DNA of 64,000 nt from NCBI GenBank assembly GCA_045594065.1, contig JAZNXU010000014.1, positions 1 through 64,000 of the forward strand. Reading direction: 5' to 3'. A program made the position numbers and the translations under genes. The notes beneath the pieces were generated by a model. That model saw nothing but the letters and a program-made list of their open reading frames with translations, ran no database searches and was not told the origin of the DNA. This document shows positions 25,325-33,755 of the stretch, one piece after another. The DNA comes from SIG565 sp045594065. Its GTDB lineage: Bacteria > Bacillota > Clostridia > Oscillospirales > Acutalibacteraceae. The first letter of the stretch is position 1, and the number at the start of each line of letters is the position of its first letter.

Positions 25325-26809
25325 TTATCCTTTAATAAGCTTCAGCTTTTTGCCCGCGCGTTTAAAAGCAGAAGTGAATTTATCGTTAAAATCATACTTT
25401 TCAAGGTTAAGCGCAATTTCGGTAAACGCTATACCTAAAGCATAGAAGCCCCAGAATTTGTAATGATAAAACGCCATATCAATAACATTTACCACAAGGA
25501 AGAAGCATTGAATACCCAACGCGGCGGTATTGCAGATTATCGTAAGCCCTGTGCCCTCTTCGCGGCGACGCTTATTAAGTCGAAGTGTTTGCAAGCAGGT
25601 TTGGATAAAGCAATAGAACATAGGTGTTAGCAAAAGTATAGTTCCTATAACACCGGTTTCGCAAAGGAACTGCAGATAGGTGTTATGAACATGTGAAACC
25701 GCGGTGTTTCCGCCGTTTGCGTGAGCTTCATTAAATTCATTGGGTACATGTATAGCAAAGCTACTCCAACCAATGCCCGTTACGGGTTTTTCTAAGAATA
25801 AATCGGTAGCAAGACTCCAAAGCTCTGTTCTGCCCGAAGAAATATCAACCTCTTCGCCCTCTTCCATTTCATCCTCAGGCACTTCAACATCAGATGGAAT
25901 AGAATTGAAGTGCTCCTCTACATTAGAAAATATTGTTTTAAGTGTGGAGGTGTAACGGGGAGCTAGTCCTGCAAAGCCAAGTCCCACAAAAAGAACTGCC
26001 ACCGATAGCGCAATTCCAACCCCGCTTGCCATTCTTTTCTTTATTTGCTTAACATCTTTAAAATTAACGGTCAAGAGGTAAACGATTGCGAAAGTTGCAA
26101 TAATTGCAATAAATTCGCCTCTTCTGCCCTGTAAAACAGCCGCAATGAAAAATAAGTATAAAAACGCAATAAGCACAACCGCTTTTTTGCGGCTTTGAGC
26201 TTTAACCAAAATACAGCCCACAATTATAGGTAAAGCTAAAGAAATAACATAATCAACAAATGTATAGCTTCCGCCTACAGGCACGCCATAGCCCCTTGGA
26301 ATATAATGTGCAGCCATAACCTGTGTTGCTTGTGAGAGGTGCGGATAAATTAATCTCCAATAAATATTGGGTGCCAAACCGCAAATAACGATATATGCCG
26401 ACAAAACAACTGCCGCCGATATTAATACGGTTTTAAGCATTTTAATTTCTTTTTCACTAACCTGTGAAAAGAAGAGATAGGCTGAACATATAACCATTGA
26501 AATTATATACGAAGCAGTATCGCGGTTACGGTTAGCGTTGGGCAAGCAAAAATATACAAGTATAACCGCAACAAAAAATATATATGCTATTTTTATGGGT
26601 GAAAGCTTAACGGGGATTTTAAAAATTATCCGCCTGAGCAAATGTATGCCTAAAATAACGCCTAAAACAGCATATCCGAATATCATACGGATATCGAAGC
26701 TTTTGTAGATGAAAAAAGTGCAGGTAAAAACAGCTAATATTAAAAGCAAATTATCCGACCATGCAGTTAATTTATTAAATGCATTAAAATGTGTTTTTTT
26801 ATTGTTCAT
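25325..26809 (-). CDS. O-antigen ligase/polymerase family protein
   Basis: A 494-residue membrane protein with about 11 helices and a large outer loop between residues about 285 and 385. The loop holds TGIGWSSFAIHVPNEF and a VSHVHNTYLQFLCETGVIG segment, the Wzy_C/WaaL signature with the conserved His. It probably polymerises or ligates the glycan. Start ATG 26809 overlaps the acyltransferase stop codon by 4 bp (ATGA). It has a good GAGGTGAT site. Confidence 0.88.
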   Translation of the reverse strand: MNNKKTHFNAFNKLTAWSDNLLLILAVFTCTFFIYKSFDIRMIFGYAVLGVILGIHLLRRIIFKIPVKLSPIKIAYIFFVAVILVYFCLPNANRNRDTASYIISMVICSAYLFFSQVSEKEIKMLKTVLISAAVVLSAYIVICGLAPNIYWRLIYPHLSQATQVMAAHYIPRGYGVPVGGSYTFVDYVISLALPIIVGCILVKAQSRKKAVVLIAFLYLFFIAAVLQGRRGEFIAIIATFAIVYLLTVNFKDVKQIKKRMASGVGIALSVAVLFVGLGFAGLAPRYTSTLKTIFSNVEEHFNSIPSDVEVPEDEMEEGEEVDISSGRTELWSLATDLFLEKPVTGIGWSSFAIHVPNEFNEAHANGGNTAVSHVHNTYLQFLCETGVIGTILLLTPMFYCFIQTCLQTLRLNKRRREEGTGLTIICNTAALGIQCFFLVVNVIDMAFYHYKFWGFYALGIAFTEIALNLEKYDFNDKFTSAFKRAGKKLKLIKG

Positions 26810-27837
26810 CTAATTATCACCTCGTTTTTAAAAATATGCGTAAACATTTTCTCAATAATAAAATGTAATATTACGCTTAAAACAATAGCGGCACCTACTA
26901 TAATGGCGTAATCAATAAAGCCGTAGGTATCGAAATGCCGCGCACCGATTGTTCTGTACCAAATATTGTTTAAAAGAATGTGTGTGAGATATATCTCCAA
27001 TGACCTTTCTCCGAAAAATTTGAGAAATTTTAAAACAGGTTCTGCCTTTTTAATATAGTAAAGAGCACAAACAAACAGAATGCTAACGGCGATTGAAAAC
27101 GGGATATACGAAAATCTTATCCAATAATCGTCAAGCGACACAGTTGCTCTTAAAACGCAATAAAATATAATGAAAACAGCACTTGCAACTACCGTTTCGG
27201 TTGATATCGGCTTTTTTTCGTACACAATTCTACCGACAGCACACCCTATTATAAAAATAACAAAGCGGGTTAGCGCAATTTCGGTATTGCCGTAAAATTC
27301 GGGAGCGAATTTTCTGATAACCAACAATAAAAGTCCCCACACCGCGCACATAATAATTGTTGTTAGCGCATATTTGTCTTTGGATTTTTCGTGTTGAATT
27401 TTATAAATAAGCGGGAAAAGCAAATAAAACACAACTATCGCCGGAATGTACCATGTAGTTATCATACCCTGCAGTGGAAATGAGGCTTGTGTTATATCCA
27501 AAAGCAATTGACCTTTACCCATAAACACGTTTAACCATATAAAATACGGAACGCAAATCATAACATACGGTACTATTATTTTGAAAATTCGCTTGGTGTA
27601 AAACGGTAGCACCTTTTTACTGTGCTTAAAGGAAAAATATAAGCCTATTCCCGAAAGAAACAGAAATATATCAACTCCCACATTGCCACAGCTTGAAACA
27701 AGGGAAAAAAGATACATAGACTCCGGAAAAAGCATACTGTTCTGAAAGTGATGAAAAACCACCCACAAGCAAGCAATGCCCATAAGCTCACAGCGATATT
27801 TACTGAACAGTCCCCAATTTACCTCTTTAGACTTCAA
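26806..27837 (-). CDS. acyltransferase family 3 membrane protein
   Basis: A 343-residue integral membrane acyltransferase (OafA/WecH-like). Features are the N-terminal ELMGIACLWVVFHHF with the conserved His, FFLSGIGLYFSFK-like FLSGIGL, and about ten helices. It would O-acetylate or succinylate the glycan. The start is a TTG codon at 27837, with GGGGGAAG upstream, overlapping the epimerase stop codon (TTGA). Confidence 0.88.
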   Translation of the reverse strand: MKSKEVNWGLFSKYRCELMGIACLWVVFHHFQNSMLFPESMYLFSLVSSCGNVGVDIFLFLSGIGLYFSFKHSKKVLPFYTKRIFKIIVPYVMICVPYFIWLNVFMGKGQLLLDITQASFPLQGMITTWYIPAIVVFYLLFPLIYKIQHEKSKDKYALTTIIMCAVWGLLLLVIRKFAPEFYGNTEIALTRFVIFIIGCAVGRIVYEKKPISTETVVASAVFIIFYCVLRATVSLDDYWIRFSYIPFSIAVSILFVCALYYIKKAEPVLKFLKFFGERSLEIYLTHILLNNIWYRTIGARHFDTYGFIDYAIIVGAAIVLSVILHFIIEKMFTHIFKNEVIIR

Positions 27838-28919
27838 TTCGCTTCCCCCGTGGCTTGCCAGCTTTTAGCCAAACGCTCAAACATTTCTTTTAAGTTATAA
27901 ACCGGCTCCCAACCTAAATTACGAAGCTTTGCAGCCGATAAACGTATTGTAACATCGGGAGCGTAGCCGTAGGTCAGGGCGCTCTCCGGTATATCAAAAA
28001 CAACCTTCGTCGTGCCGTCCGACAGCGTGCCTGCAACTAAGGCGGCAACATCCTTTATCTGCATAGAAGTGGTTTCGTTTGCAACGGTGTATGCCTCGCC
28101 CTTTTCACCCTTAAGTAAAATTGTGAAAAGACCGCGGACAACATCAGCTGTATAGCAGTAGTTGCCGTATGAGGTGCCTGCCGTGTGCAAAACAATATCC
28201 TCGTTTTTAAGTGAGCTTTTAGCAAACTGAGCAAAGGCACGGTTGTCCGCCATACTCACGCCTGCACCAAAGGTTTGTGCTAATCGAGCAATCTTAACTG
28301 GCACCTCATATTCCGACGCGTATGCCGCGCAAAGGCATTCACATATGCGTTTACCCTCGGAGTAAGAGCTGCGAACATTTAAAATATCAATATATCCTAA
28401 ATCCTTTTCTGTTACACGCTCAAGGCTTGGGTCGGTTACACCGTAAGCCTCCATGGAGGACAGATAAATCATACCCTTTATTTTTTTCTCGCGTGCAAAT
28501 TCCAAGGCGTTTTTTGTGCCAAGAATAGAAATATCAAGTGTTTCAACAGGATTTGTCACAAAAAATTTAGAAGCCGTAACGCTGGCAGTATGAAAAATAT
28601 AATCTACCTTACCTTCAAATTTGAAAGGCTTTGTAACATCGGCAATGTATAATTCAACATCATCTCTTGGCAGAAGTGACCCAAACGCCTGCTCAGCAAA
28701 ACGCTCTTCAAGCACATTTGCAACAACCTTAATGCCGGCATTGTAAAGGCGGTTCATACACAAAAGGGATTTAACAATCTGTGAGCCGACAAGTCCTGAG
28801 GCGCCGGTTATGAAAACAGTTGTATTTTTTAGCTCATCGATACTGCTTTCGCAAAATTTCGCAATAGAATTCAAGTCCTCCTGCAAAACAATATCTTTGT
28901 CGGTTTCGTAACAGGTCAT
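27834..28919 (-). CDS. NAD-dependent epimerase/dehydratase (extended SDR)
   Basis: A 361-residue extended short-chain dehydrogenase. The Rossmann motif is VFITGASGLVGSQIVKSL near residue 35, and the catalytic pair is YSEGK near residue 185, after SSMEAYG. It likely modifies a nucleotide sugar for the surface glycan. Adjacent to an IspD/TarI-like cytidylyltransferase, so a CDP-linked substrate is possible. The product cannot be fixed from sequence. It begins 4 nt after the cytidylyltransferase gene. Confidence 0.9.
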   Translation of the reverse strand: MTCYETDKDIVLQEDLNSIAKFCESSIDELKNTTVFITGASGLVGSQIVKSLLCMNRLYNAGIKVVANVLEERFAEQAFGSLLPRDDVELYIADVTKPFKFEGKVDYIFHTASVTASKFFVTNPVETLDISILGTKNALEFAREKKIKGMIYLSSMEAYGVTDPSLERVTEKDLGYIDILNVRSSYSEGKRICECLCAAYASEYEVPVKIARLAQTFGAGVSMADNRAFAQFAKSSLKNEDIVLHTAGTSYGNYCYTADVVRGLFTILLKGEKGEAYTVANETTSMQIKDVAALVAGTLSDGTTKVVFDIPESALTYGYAPDVTIRLSAAKLRNLGWEPVYNLKEMFERLAKSWQATGEAN

Positions 28920-28923
28920 TACA

Positions 28924-29646
28924 TTACACTCCTATTATCTGCATATTTTCCTTAACTTCATTTATGGCTCTGAAAATATAAAAATCGGATGGGGTTGTAA
29001 TCTTAATATTTTCAATTGGTCCATCAACCAGATGAAGCTTATGACCGTAGTGCGACATTAAAGATGCGGAATCAATAATTTCGGTATAGCCCTCTTTAAT
29101 GGCACGCTCGTGCGCCGAAATAATATCAGCAAGATAAAAGCTTTGCGGAGCACGCGCCAAGCGGCAAATGCTGCGGTCAATTACCGAGGTTACTTCTGTT
29201 CCGTTTTCGGAGGTAATAATGGTTTCAATAGCAGGCGCGGTGGTAATTGCGCTGCCGTATTTCTTAACACTCTCAATATTGTCGTGAATTGTATCAGCAT
29301 TAATAAGGGGGCGAACGCCGTCGTGAATTAAAACAATAGTATCTTTTGGGTCTTGGTCTGCAGATACGGCATAAAGACCGTTACGGGTGGACTCCTGACT
29401 TGTGGCACCGCCCGCAACTATCCACTTAACCTTTGTGAGCCTATAGCTTTCAACAAGACCCTTTAAATGGTCAATCCAATCTTTAATACAAACAACAGCG
29501 ATAGAATCAATTTCCGGATGCTTCTGGAAATGCTCAATAGTATAAACTATGATAGGTTTACCGTTAAGCTCTAAAAACTGCTTAGGCTTCGCGGTGCATT
29601 TCATTCTGGTGCCGCTACCTCCGGCAAATATCATTGCGGTATTCAT
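28924..29646 (-). CDS. IspD/TarI-like cytidylyltransferase
   Basis: A 240-residue nucleotidyltransferase of the IspD family. The N-terminal signature is MIFAGGSGTRM followed by KPKQFLELNGKP, and HDGVRPL is near residue 105. Family members make CDP-methylerythritol (IspD) or CDP-ribitol (TarI). Its place in a glycan operon, next to a TagB/F-like transferase and a LicD protein, favours making CDP-ribitol or another CDP-polyol. No TarJ reductase is adjacent. The start overlaps the upstream stop by one base (TAATG). Confidence 0.88.
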   Translation of the reverse strand: MNTAMIFAGGSGTRMKCTAKPKQFLELNGKPIIVYTIEHFQKHPEIDSIAVVCIKDWIDHLKGLVESYRLTKVKWIVAGGATSQESTRNGLYAVSADQDPKDTIVLIHDGVRPLINADTIHDNIESVKKYGSAITTAPAIETIITSENGTEVTSVIDRSICRLARAPQSFYLADIISAHERAIKEGYTEIIDSASLMSHYGHKLHLVDGPIENIKITTPSDFYIFRAINEVKENMQIIGV

Positions 29647-30806
29647 TATTCGTTTCCTCCTATAAATTCAACGATTTTTTCGCAGGCTTTCTGTGTAGCA
29701 AAGCCTGTTTCACAATTTCCAAGAAAGTCCAAATGGGATTTAACCGCCGCTTGATACTCTTCTTCGTTATAACCGTTTATGACCTTTTCCAATTCATCAT
29801 TATTTCTTGCCAGCGGGAAAGGCCACTTTTCAATCGGGGTATAGAAATCTCTTTCCCCGCAATATTCATCTATATCTGTTGCATATATAAACGAGGGGTT
29901 GCCTGTAAAGGAAAAATCCCAAATAGTCGAAGAATAATCGGTCACTAAAACATCGGTAACACCGAGCAGCTGTTGCATATCGGGATAATCCGACACATCG
30001 ATTACATTCGGTAAATTCTCCCCGCCGCTCAACCTTTCGGCAAGGTAATAATGCATTCTAAGCAATACCACCCAATTTCCCGAAAATCTTTTTTCCAAGC
30101 TGCGGCAAAGGCGCTGAAAATCCACATCGTAAAGGCTTAAATCGTGGCTGTTGCGAAATGTAGGTGCATACATAACAATTTTTGAGCCGTCAGGAATGCT
30201 TAATTTCTTCAAAACCTCACCCGAGCCCGAGGTGTTTTTATTAATAAGCTCATCATTGCGCGGCAGACCTACGGGCAACACCTCGCCGCCGTATTTATAC
30301 GAGCCGCGAATAACGCAATCGGTGAAAGCCTTACTGCTGGATAAAAACAGTGTTATTCTGTTCATTTTATCGATAACATGTTGCTTCTCGGTATCACCAA
30401 TATCATTCCTGTCCGAGCCTATGCGCTTGTATGCGCCGCCGCCGTGCCATGTCTGCAACACCATCTGCTGCCGCCTGAATCTAAGTATCGACCAATGCTC
30501 AACATTATCAACATACACTTTAGATGTTAAAACAAGGTAGATGTATTTAAGCGACTTATATTTAACGGTAATAATACCCTGCTCGTTTAGAAAATTGAAT
30601 TTTTCAGGCTGTGTAAAAGCCCATACCTGCTTGATTTCGGGATGATTACACTTTAAATATTCAGATATTCTTCGCGGACTGTCAGAATACTGTCTTCCGC
30701 TGAATGCCGAAAAAATCACTTGGTTTTGCTTTATTGGGAAGACTGAAAAAAGCTTTAAAAGTAAGGCTAAAACCGCCTCAATAGCATACTTAATACGAAT
30801 TTTCAT
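29646..30806 (-). CDS. CDP-glycerol/ribitol glycerophosphotransferase family (TagB/TagF-like)
   Basis: A 386-residue protein matching the teichoic-acid polyol-phosphate transferase family. Diagnostic segments are LQTWHGGGAYKRIG near residue 117 (the catalytic-His motif) and VTDYSSTIWDFSFTGNPS near residue 290, involved in CDP-polyol binding. It would transfer polyol phosphate from a CDP donor onto a lipid-linked glycan. The preceding gene supplies a likely CDP-polyol. It is smaller than TagF (about 750), closer to TagB. Confidence 0.9.
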   Translation of the reverse strand: MKIRIKYAIEAVLALLLKLFSVFPIKQNQVIFSAFSGRQYSDSPRRISEYLKCNHPEIKQVWAFTQPEKFNFLNEQGIITVKYKSLKYIYLVLTSKVYVDNVEHWSILRFRRQQMVLQTWHGGGAYKRIGSDRNDIGDTEKQHVIDKMNRITLFLSSSKAFTDCVIRGSYKYGGEVLPVGLPRNDELINKNTSGSGEVLKKLSIPDGSKIVMYAPTFRNSHDLSLYDVDFQRLCRSLEKRFSGNWVVLLRMHYYLAERLSGGENLPNVIDVSDYPDMQQLLGVTDVLVTDYSSTIWDFSFTGNPSFIYATDIDEYCGERDFYTPIEKWPFPLARNNDELEKVINGYNEEEYQAAVKSHLDFLGNCETGFATQKACEKIVEFIGGNE

Positions 30807-30809
30807 ATT

Positions 30810-31706
30810 CTATACCTTATCTACGCAATAGTAAATTCCCTTGAATTTTTCATACGGCTCATCAAGATTCATATACACGACATCGTGCTTTATAACACGG
30901 TTTTGCTCTTCGGGCAGTTGCATATAATCGCCGAAAATGCGTCTTAAATAAGGGTCTGCACCAACAGGTATATTAATGTTGATATCTTCAAACGGCACTT
31001 CCTTTACTTCAAAGTACTCCCTCGGATAGGGGAAGAACAGCGCTCTGAACGAAGTAATAGTTTCTTTAACGGTTTTCGAGGAATCAAAATCATACTGTGC
31101 CATTTTCTTTTCGTGGCGTTTCCATATTTTATAACGCTTGTCTGGGCTTTTAACGGCACCTAAAACAAATTTAGTGGCGGTGCGCAGCAGCTTACCCTGA
31201 TGGTCGGGCAGACGCTGAACATTGAAGATTGAATAAAGTACCGAGTGATAAATTTGCAGAGCGCGTTTTATTTTGCTTTCAGGGCAACCCTCAAAAGGCA
31301 TAATATCTACCGATACACCGTGCTTAATATCCTCGTTTTGACTGTGACGGTTAATAAATGTAGTAGTTATATCAACTAGCTGCATATCGGTTTGGTGATT
31401 ATTGTGCTCGCGGTCTGTACGGCAAAGGGCATAATGCGAATGGTCGGCAATATCATTCCAAATTTCGTACAGCCTTTCATAATCGGGGCGCGGCATAAAC
31501 ACATCGATATCGTCATCCCACGGGATAAAGCCTTTATGCCTTAATGCACCGATACAGGTGCCGCCACCACACCAATAGCGAAGATTATTCTCTTTGCAAA
31601 TCTTTTGAAAATACTTAAGTATTTCTAAGGATTTTTGCTGCAGCTGACCGACTGTAACATCGTTACAAATAACGCGGTTTCTGTATTTCTCATGCTCTAA
31701 ACTCAT
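30810..31706 (-). CDS. LicD family phosphotransferase
   Basis: A 298-residue LicD protein. The core is YWCGGGTCIGALRHKGFIPWDDDIDVFMPRPDYERL (written here only to identify the family block, near residues 42-78), carrying the DDDID nucleotidyltransferase-like metal site. LicD proteins move phosphocholine or other phospho-substituents from CDP donors onto glycans. It has a strong AAAGGGG site. No licC, which would make CDP-choline, is present; the IspD-like gene may instead supply the donor. Confidence 0.92.
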   Translation of the reverse strand: MSLEHEKYRNRVICNDVTVGQLQQKSLEILKYFQKICKENNLRYWCGGGTCIGALRHKGFIPWDDDIDVFMPRPDYERLYEIWNDIADHSHYALCRTDREHNNHQTDMQLVDITTTFINRHSQNEDIKHGVSVDIMPFEGCPESKIKRALQIYHSVLYSIFNVQRLPDHQGKLLRTATKFVLGAVKSPDKRYKIWKRHEKKMAQYDFDSSKTVKETITSFRALFFPYPREYFEVKEVPFEDININIPVGADPYLRRIFGDYMQLPEEQNRVIKHDVVYMNLDEPYEKFKGIYYCVDKV

Positions 31707-31736
31707 AATTAATATCCCCTTTAATCTTTAGGTGAC

Positions 31737-32429
31737 TTATTCAGATTTAATTACCGCAAAAACCGTGCGGAACATTGTTTTGATATCACCGAAAAAGCTG
31801 AATGCTTTGAGTGACTCTAAATTATATTTCATCTTTGCGGGTAAAATGGTGTCTACATAAACCGTATCAACATCTTCGGCTTTATCGAGCAGCTCGCTCT
31901 CGTCCTTATACATAATACTAGCTTCGCTTGTAACCCCCGCAGGTAAAAGCAGGGTCGCCAGCATTTCGGGCGTATAAGCCGCAACATATTTCGGAACTTC
32001 GGGTCGGGTGCCAACAAAGGTCATAGTACCACGAAAAACATCGATAAGCTGACTTATCTCGTCAAGACGGCAACCGCGAATGAACTTACCAACACGGGTT
32101 ACTCTCGAATCGCCGCTTACGGTTACCTGACTTCCGATTTTATCAGCATTTGACACCATTGTGCGAAATTTAAATATTTTAAACTCCCTACCGTACTGTG
32201 TCACACGCACCTGACGGTAAAACACAGGACCGGAAGAATCAATTTTAATGGCAATTGCCAAAATTAAAAATACCGGACTTAAAATAATAAGCATTAAAGC
32301 AGAGCAGAAAATATCGAACAGTCGCTTTAAAACAAGGCTTCCCTTTTTGCGACTGAGCGCCTCATAATAAGGGCGTACCTGCTCATTTTTAAATTGTTCG
32401 GGCAAAGCTTCCCATCTTTTTAAAATCAT
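31737..32429 (-). CDS. sugar-phosphate transferase (bacterial sugar transferase, PglC/WcaJ core)
   Basis: A 230-residue monotopic phosphoglycosyl transferase that begins glycan synthesis by placing a sugar-1-phosphate on undecaprenyl phosphate. The segment KRLFDIFCSALMLIILSPVFLILAIAI near residue 35 is the reentrant hydrophobic helix. GPVFYRQVRVTQYGREFKIFKFRTM and DEISQLIDVFRGTM carry the catalytic core. The short length, lacking the WcaJ N-terminal membrane domain, is like PglC. It overlaps the aminotransferase gene by 4 bp. Confidence 0.93.
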   Translation of the reverse strand: MILKRWEALPEQFKNEQVRPYYEALSRKKGSLVLKRLFDIFCSALMLIILSPVFLILAIAIKIDSSGPVFYRQVRVTQYGREFKIFKFRTMVSNADKIGSQVTVSGDSRVTRVGKFIRGCRLDEISQLIDVFRGTMTFVGTRPEVPKYVAAYTPEMLATLLLPAGVTSEASIMYKDESELLDKAEDVDTVYVDTILPAKMKYNLESLKAFSFFGDIKTMFRTVFAVIKSE

Positions 32430-33631
32430 AATACATACTCTTTCAAAACTTTAGTGTAGCATTCAATTACATATTGAATCTGCTCATCGGTAAGACAGGT
32501 GTGTAACGGGAGCGAGATTTCATTTGCAAAATGTGCGTAAGCATTTGGGTAATCTGCAATATCGAATCCTAAATTCTTATAAGCTGTATGCATAGGTAAC
32601 GGCTTATAATGCACATTGCAGGCAACTCCCAGCTCTGCCATTTTGGTGATTATTTCATTCCTCTGTTCTACCGTAATGTTCGGAACGCGAGATAGGTACA
32701 AGTGACCCGAAGAACTATAGCTATCGGTATAATGCGGCAAAGTCTTAACGCCAAGGGGCCGAAAAGCAGCATCATAACGCTCAATTATTTCTTTGCGCCG
32801 TGCAAGCATTGAGCTATAACGCTTCATCTGCTGTAAACCTATTGCTGCAGCAACATCGGTCATATTGCATTTGTAATAAGGTCCAACAATATCGTATTCC
32901 CAAGCGCCTAGCTTCGTTTTTGCAAGGGCATCCTTAGACTGTCCGTGAAGAGATAGCAGCTGAATTCGGCGGTAAATATCCTCGTTATCAATACCGTCAA
33001 TATCATTCCAAGTAAGTGCTCCGCCCTCGGCGGTTGTAAGATTTTTAACAGCGTGGAATGAAAAGGAAGAAAAATCTGCAAGGCTACCTGTAGACTTTCC
33101 GTTTTTGGTAGCACCAAAGGAATGTGCAGTATCTGCCATTATTGCAACACGACCCAAAGCCTTTTGCATATCGTTTTTCGGTACAAAAAGATGCTTTTTA
33201 CTGTTAACTATATCGTAAAGCCTCTCGTAATCACACGGAATGCCGCCTAAGTCAACCGGAATAATCGCTTTTGTATTCTCATTCACAGCGGCGGCTACCT
33301 TTTCGTAGTCCATTTCATAGGAGTCTGTTTGAGAGTCTATCATCACAATTTTAGCCCCAACATGGTAAATAACCGAAGCAGAAGCTGTATAGGTATAGGC
33401 AGGAACTATAACCTCATCGCCCTCGCCAATGCCAAGCAGGTGTAACGCCATTTCGGCACAGGCAGTTTGTGAGTTAAGGCAGGCAGCGCGTTTGACTCCA
33501 CAGTATTGTGCAACCTGACGCTCGAGTTCCTTAGTTCTCGGACCGGTTGTTATCCAGCCCGAACGCAAAGCCTCGGCAACCTCGTTAATTTCAGCATCGG
33601 TTATATCGGGTGGTGAAAAAGGTATGTTCAT
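32426..33631 (-). CDS. DegT/DnrJ/EryC1/StrS family aminotransferase
   Basis: A 401-residue PLP-dependent sugar aminotransferase. Visible landmarks are EVAEALRSGWITTGP, the substrate loop VPAYTYTASASVIYHVGA, and the PLP-binding lysine in SFHAVKNLTTAEGG near residue 200. It makes an amino sugar on a nucleotide donor. As the first gene of the glycan operon, next to a PglC-like transferase, it may set the initiating sugar, possibly of bacillosamine or AATGal type. It has its own promoter and the ATG at 33631 follows GGGGAAA. Confidence 0.92.
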   Translation of the reverse strand: MNIPFSPPDITDAEINEVAEALRSGWITTGPRTKELERQVAQYCGVKRAACLNSQTACAEMALHLLGIGEGDEVIVPAYTYTASASVIYHVGAKIVMIDSQTDSYEMDYEKVAAAVNENTKAIIPVDLGGIPCDYERLYDIVNSKKHLFVPKNDMQKALGRVAIMADTAHSFGATKNGKSTGSLADFSSFSFHAVKNLTTAEGGALTWNDIDGIDNEDIYRRIQLLSLHGQSKDALAKTKLGAWEYDIVGPYYKCNMTDVAAAIGLQQMKRYSSMLARRKEIIERYDAAFRPLGVKTLPHYTDSYSSSGHLYLSRVPNITVEQRNEIITKMAELGVACNVHYKPLPMHTAYKNLGFDIADYPNAYAHFANEISLPLHTCLTDEQIQYVIECYTKVLKEYVL

Positions 33632-33668
33632 TGCACAGTTTCCCCTTATACATTATTATTCAATTTAT

Positions 33669-33697
33669 ATTGTACCACAGTGAGTCGTTTAAATCAA
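33669..33697 (-). promoter_or_regulatory. sigma-A promoter of the nine-gene glycan operon
   Basis: On the minus strand TTGATT, a 17-bp spacer and TACAAT, about 40 nt before the aminotransferase start. Confidence 0.75.
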
Positions 33698-33720
33698 CAT
33701 ACAAGTGGAAAATATTGATA

Positions 33721-33750
33721 AAAAAGACCGAGCATATTGCTCGGTCTTTT
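33721..33750 (-). terminator. terminator of the ABC exporter operon
   Basis: AAAGACCGAGC / GCTCGGTCTTT stem with a short ATAT-type loop, followed by Ts on the minus strand. Confidence 0.85.
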
Positions 33751-33755
33751 GAAAA

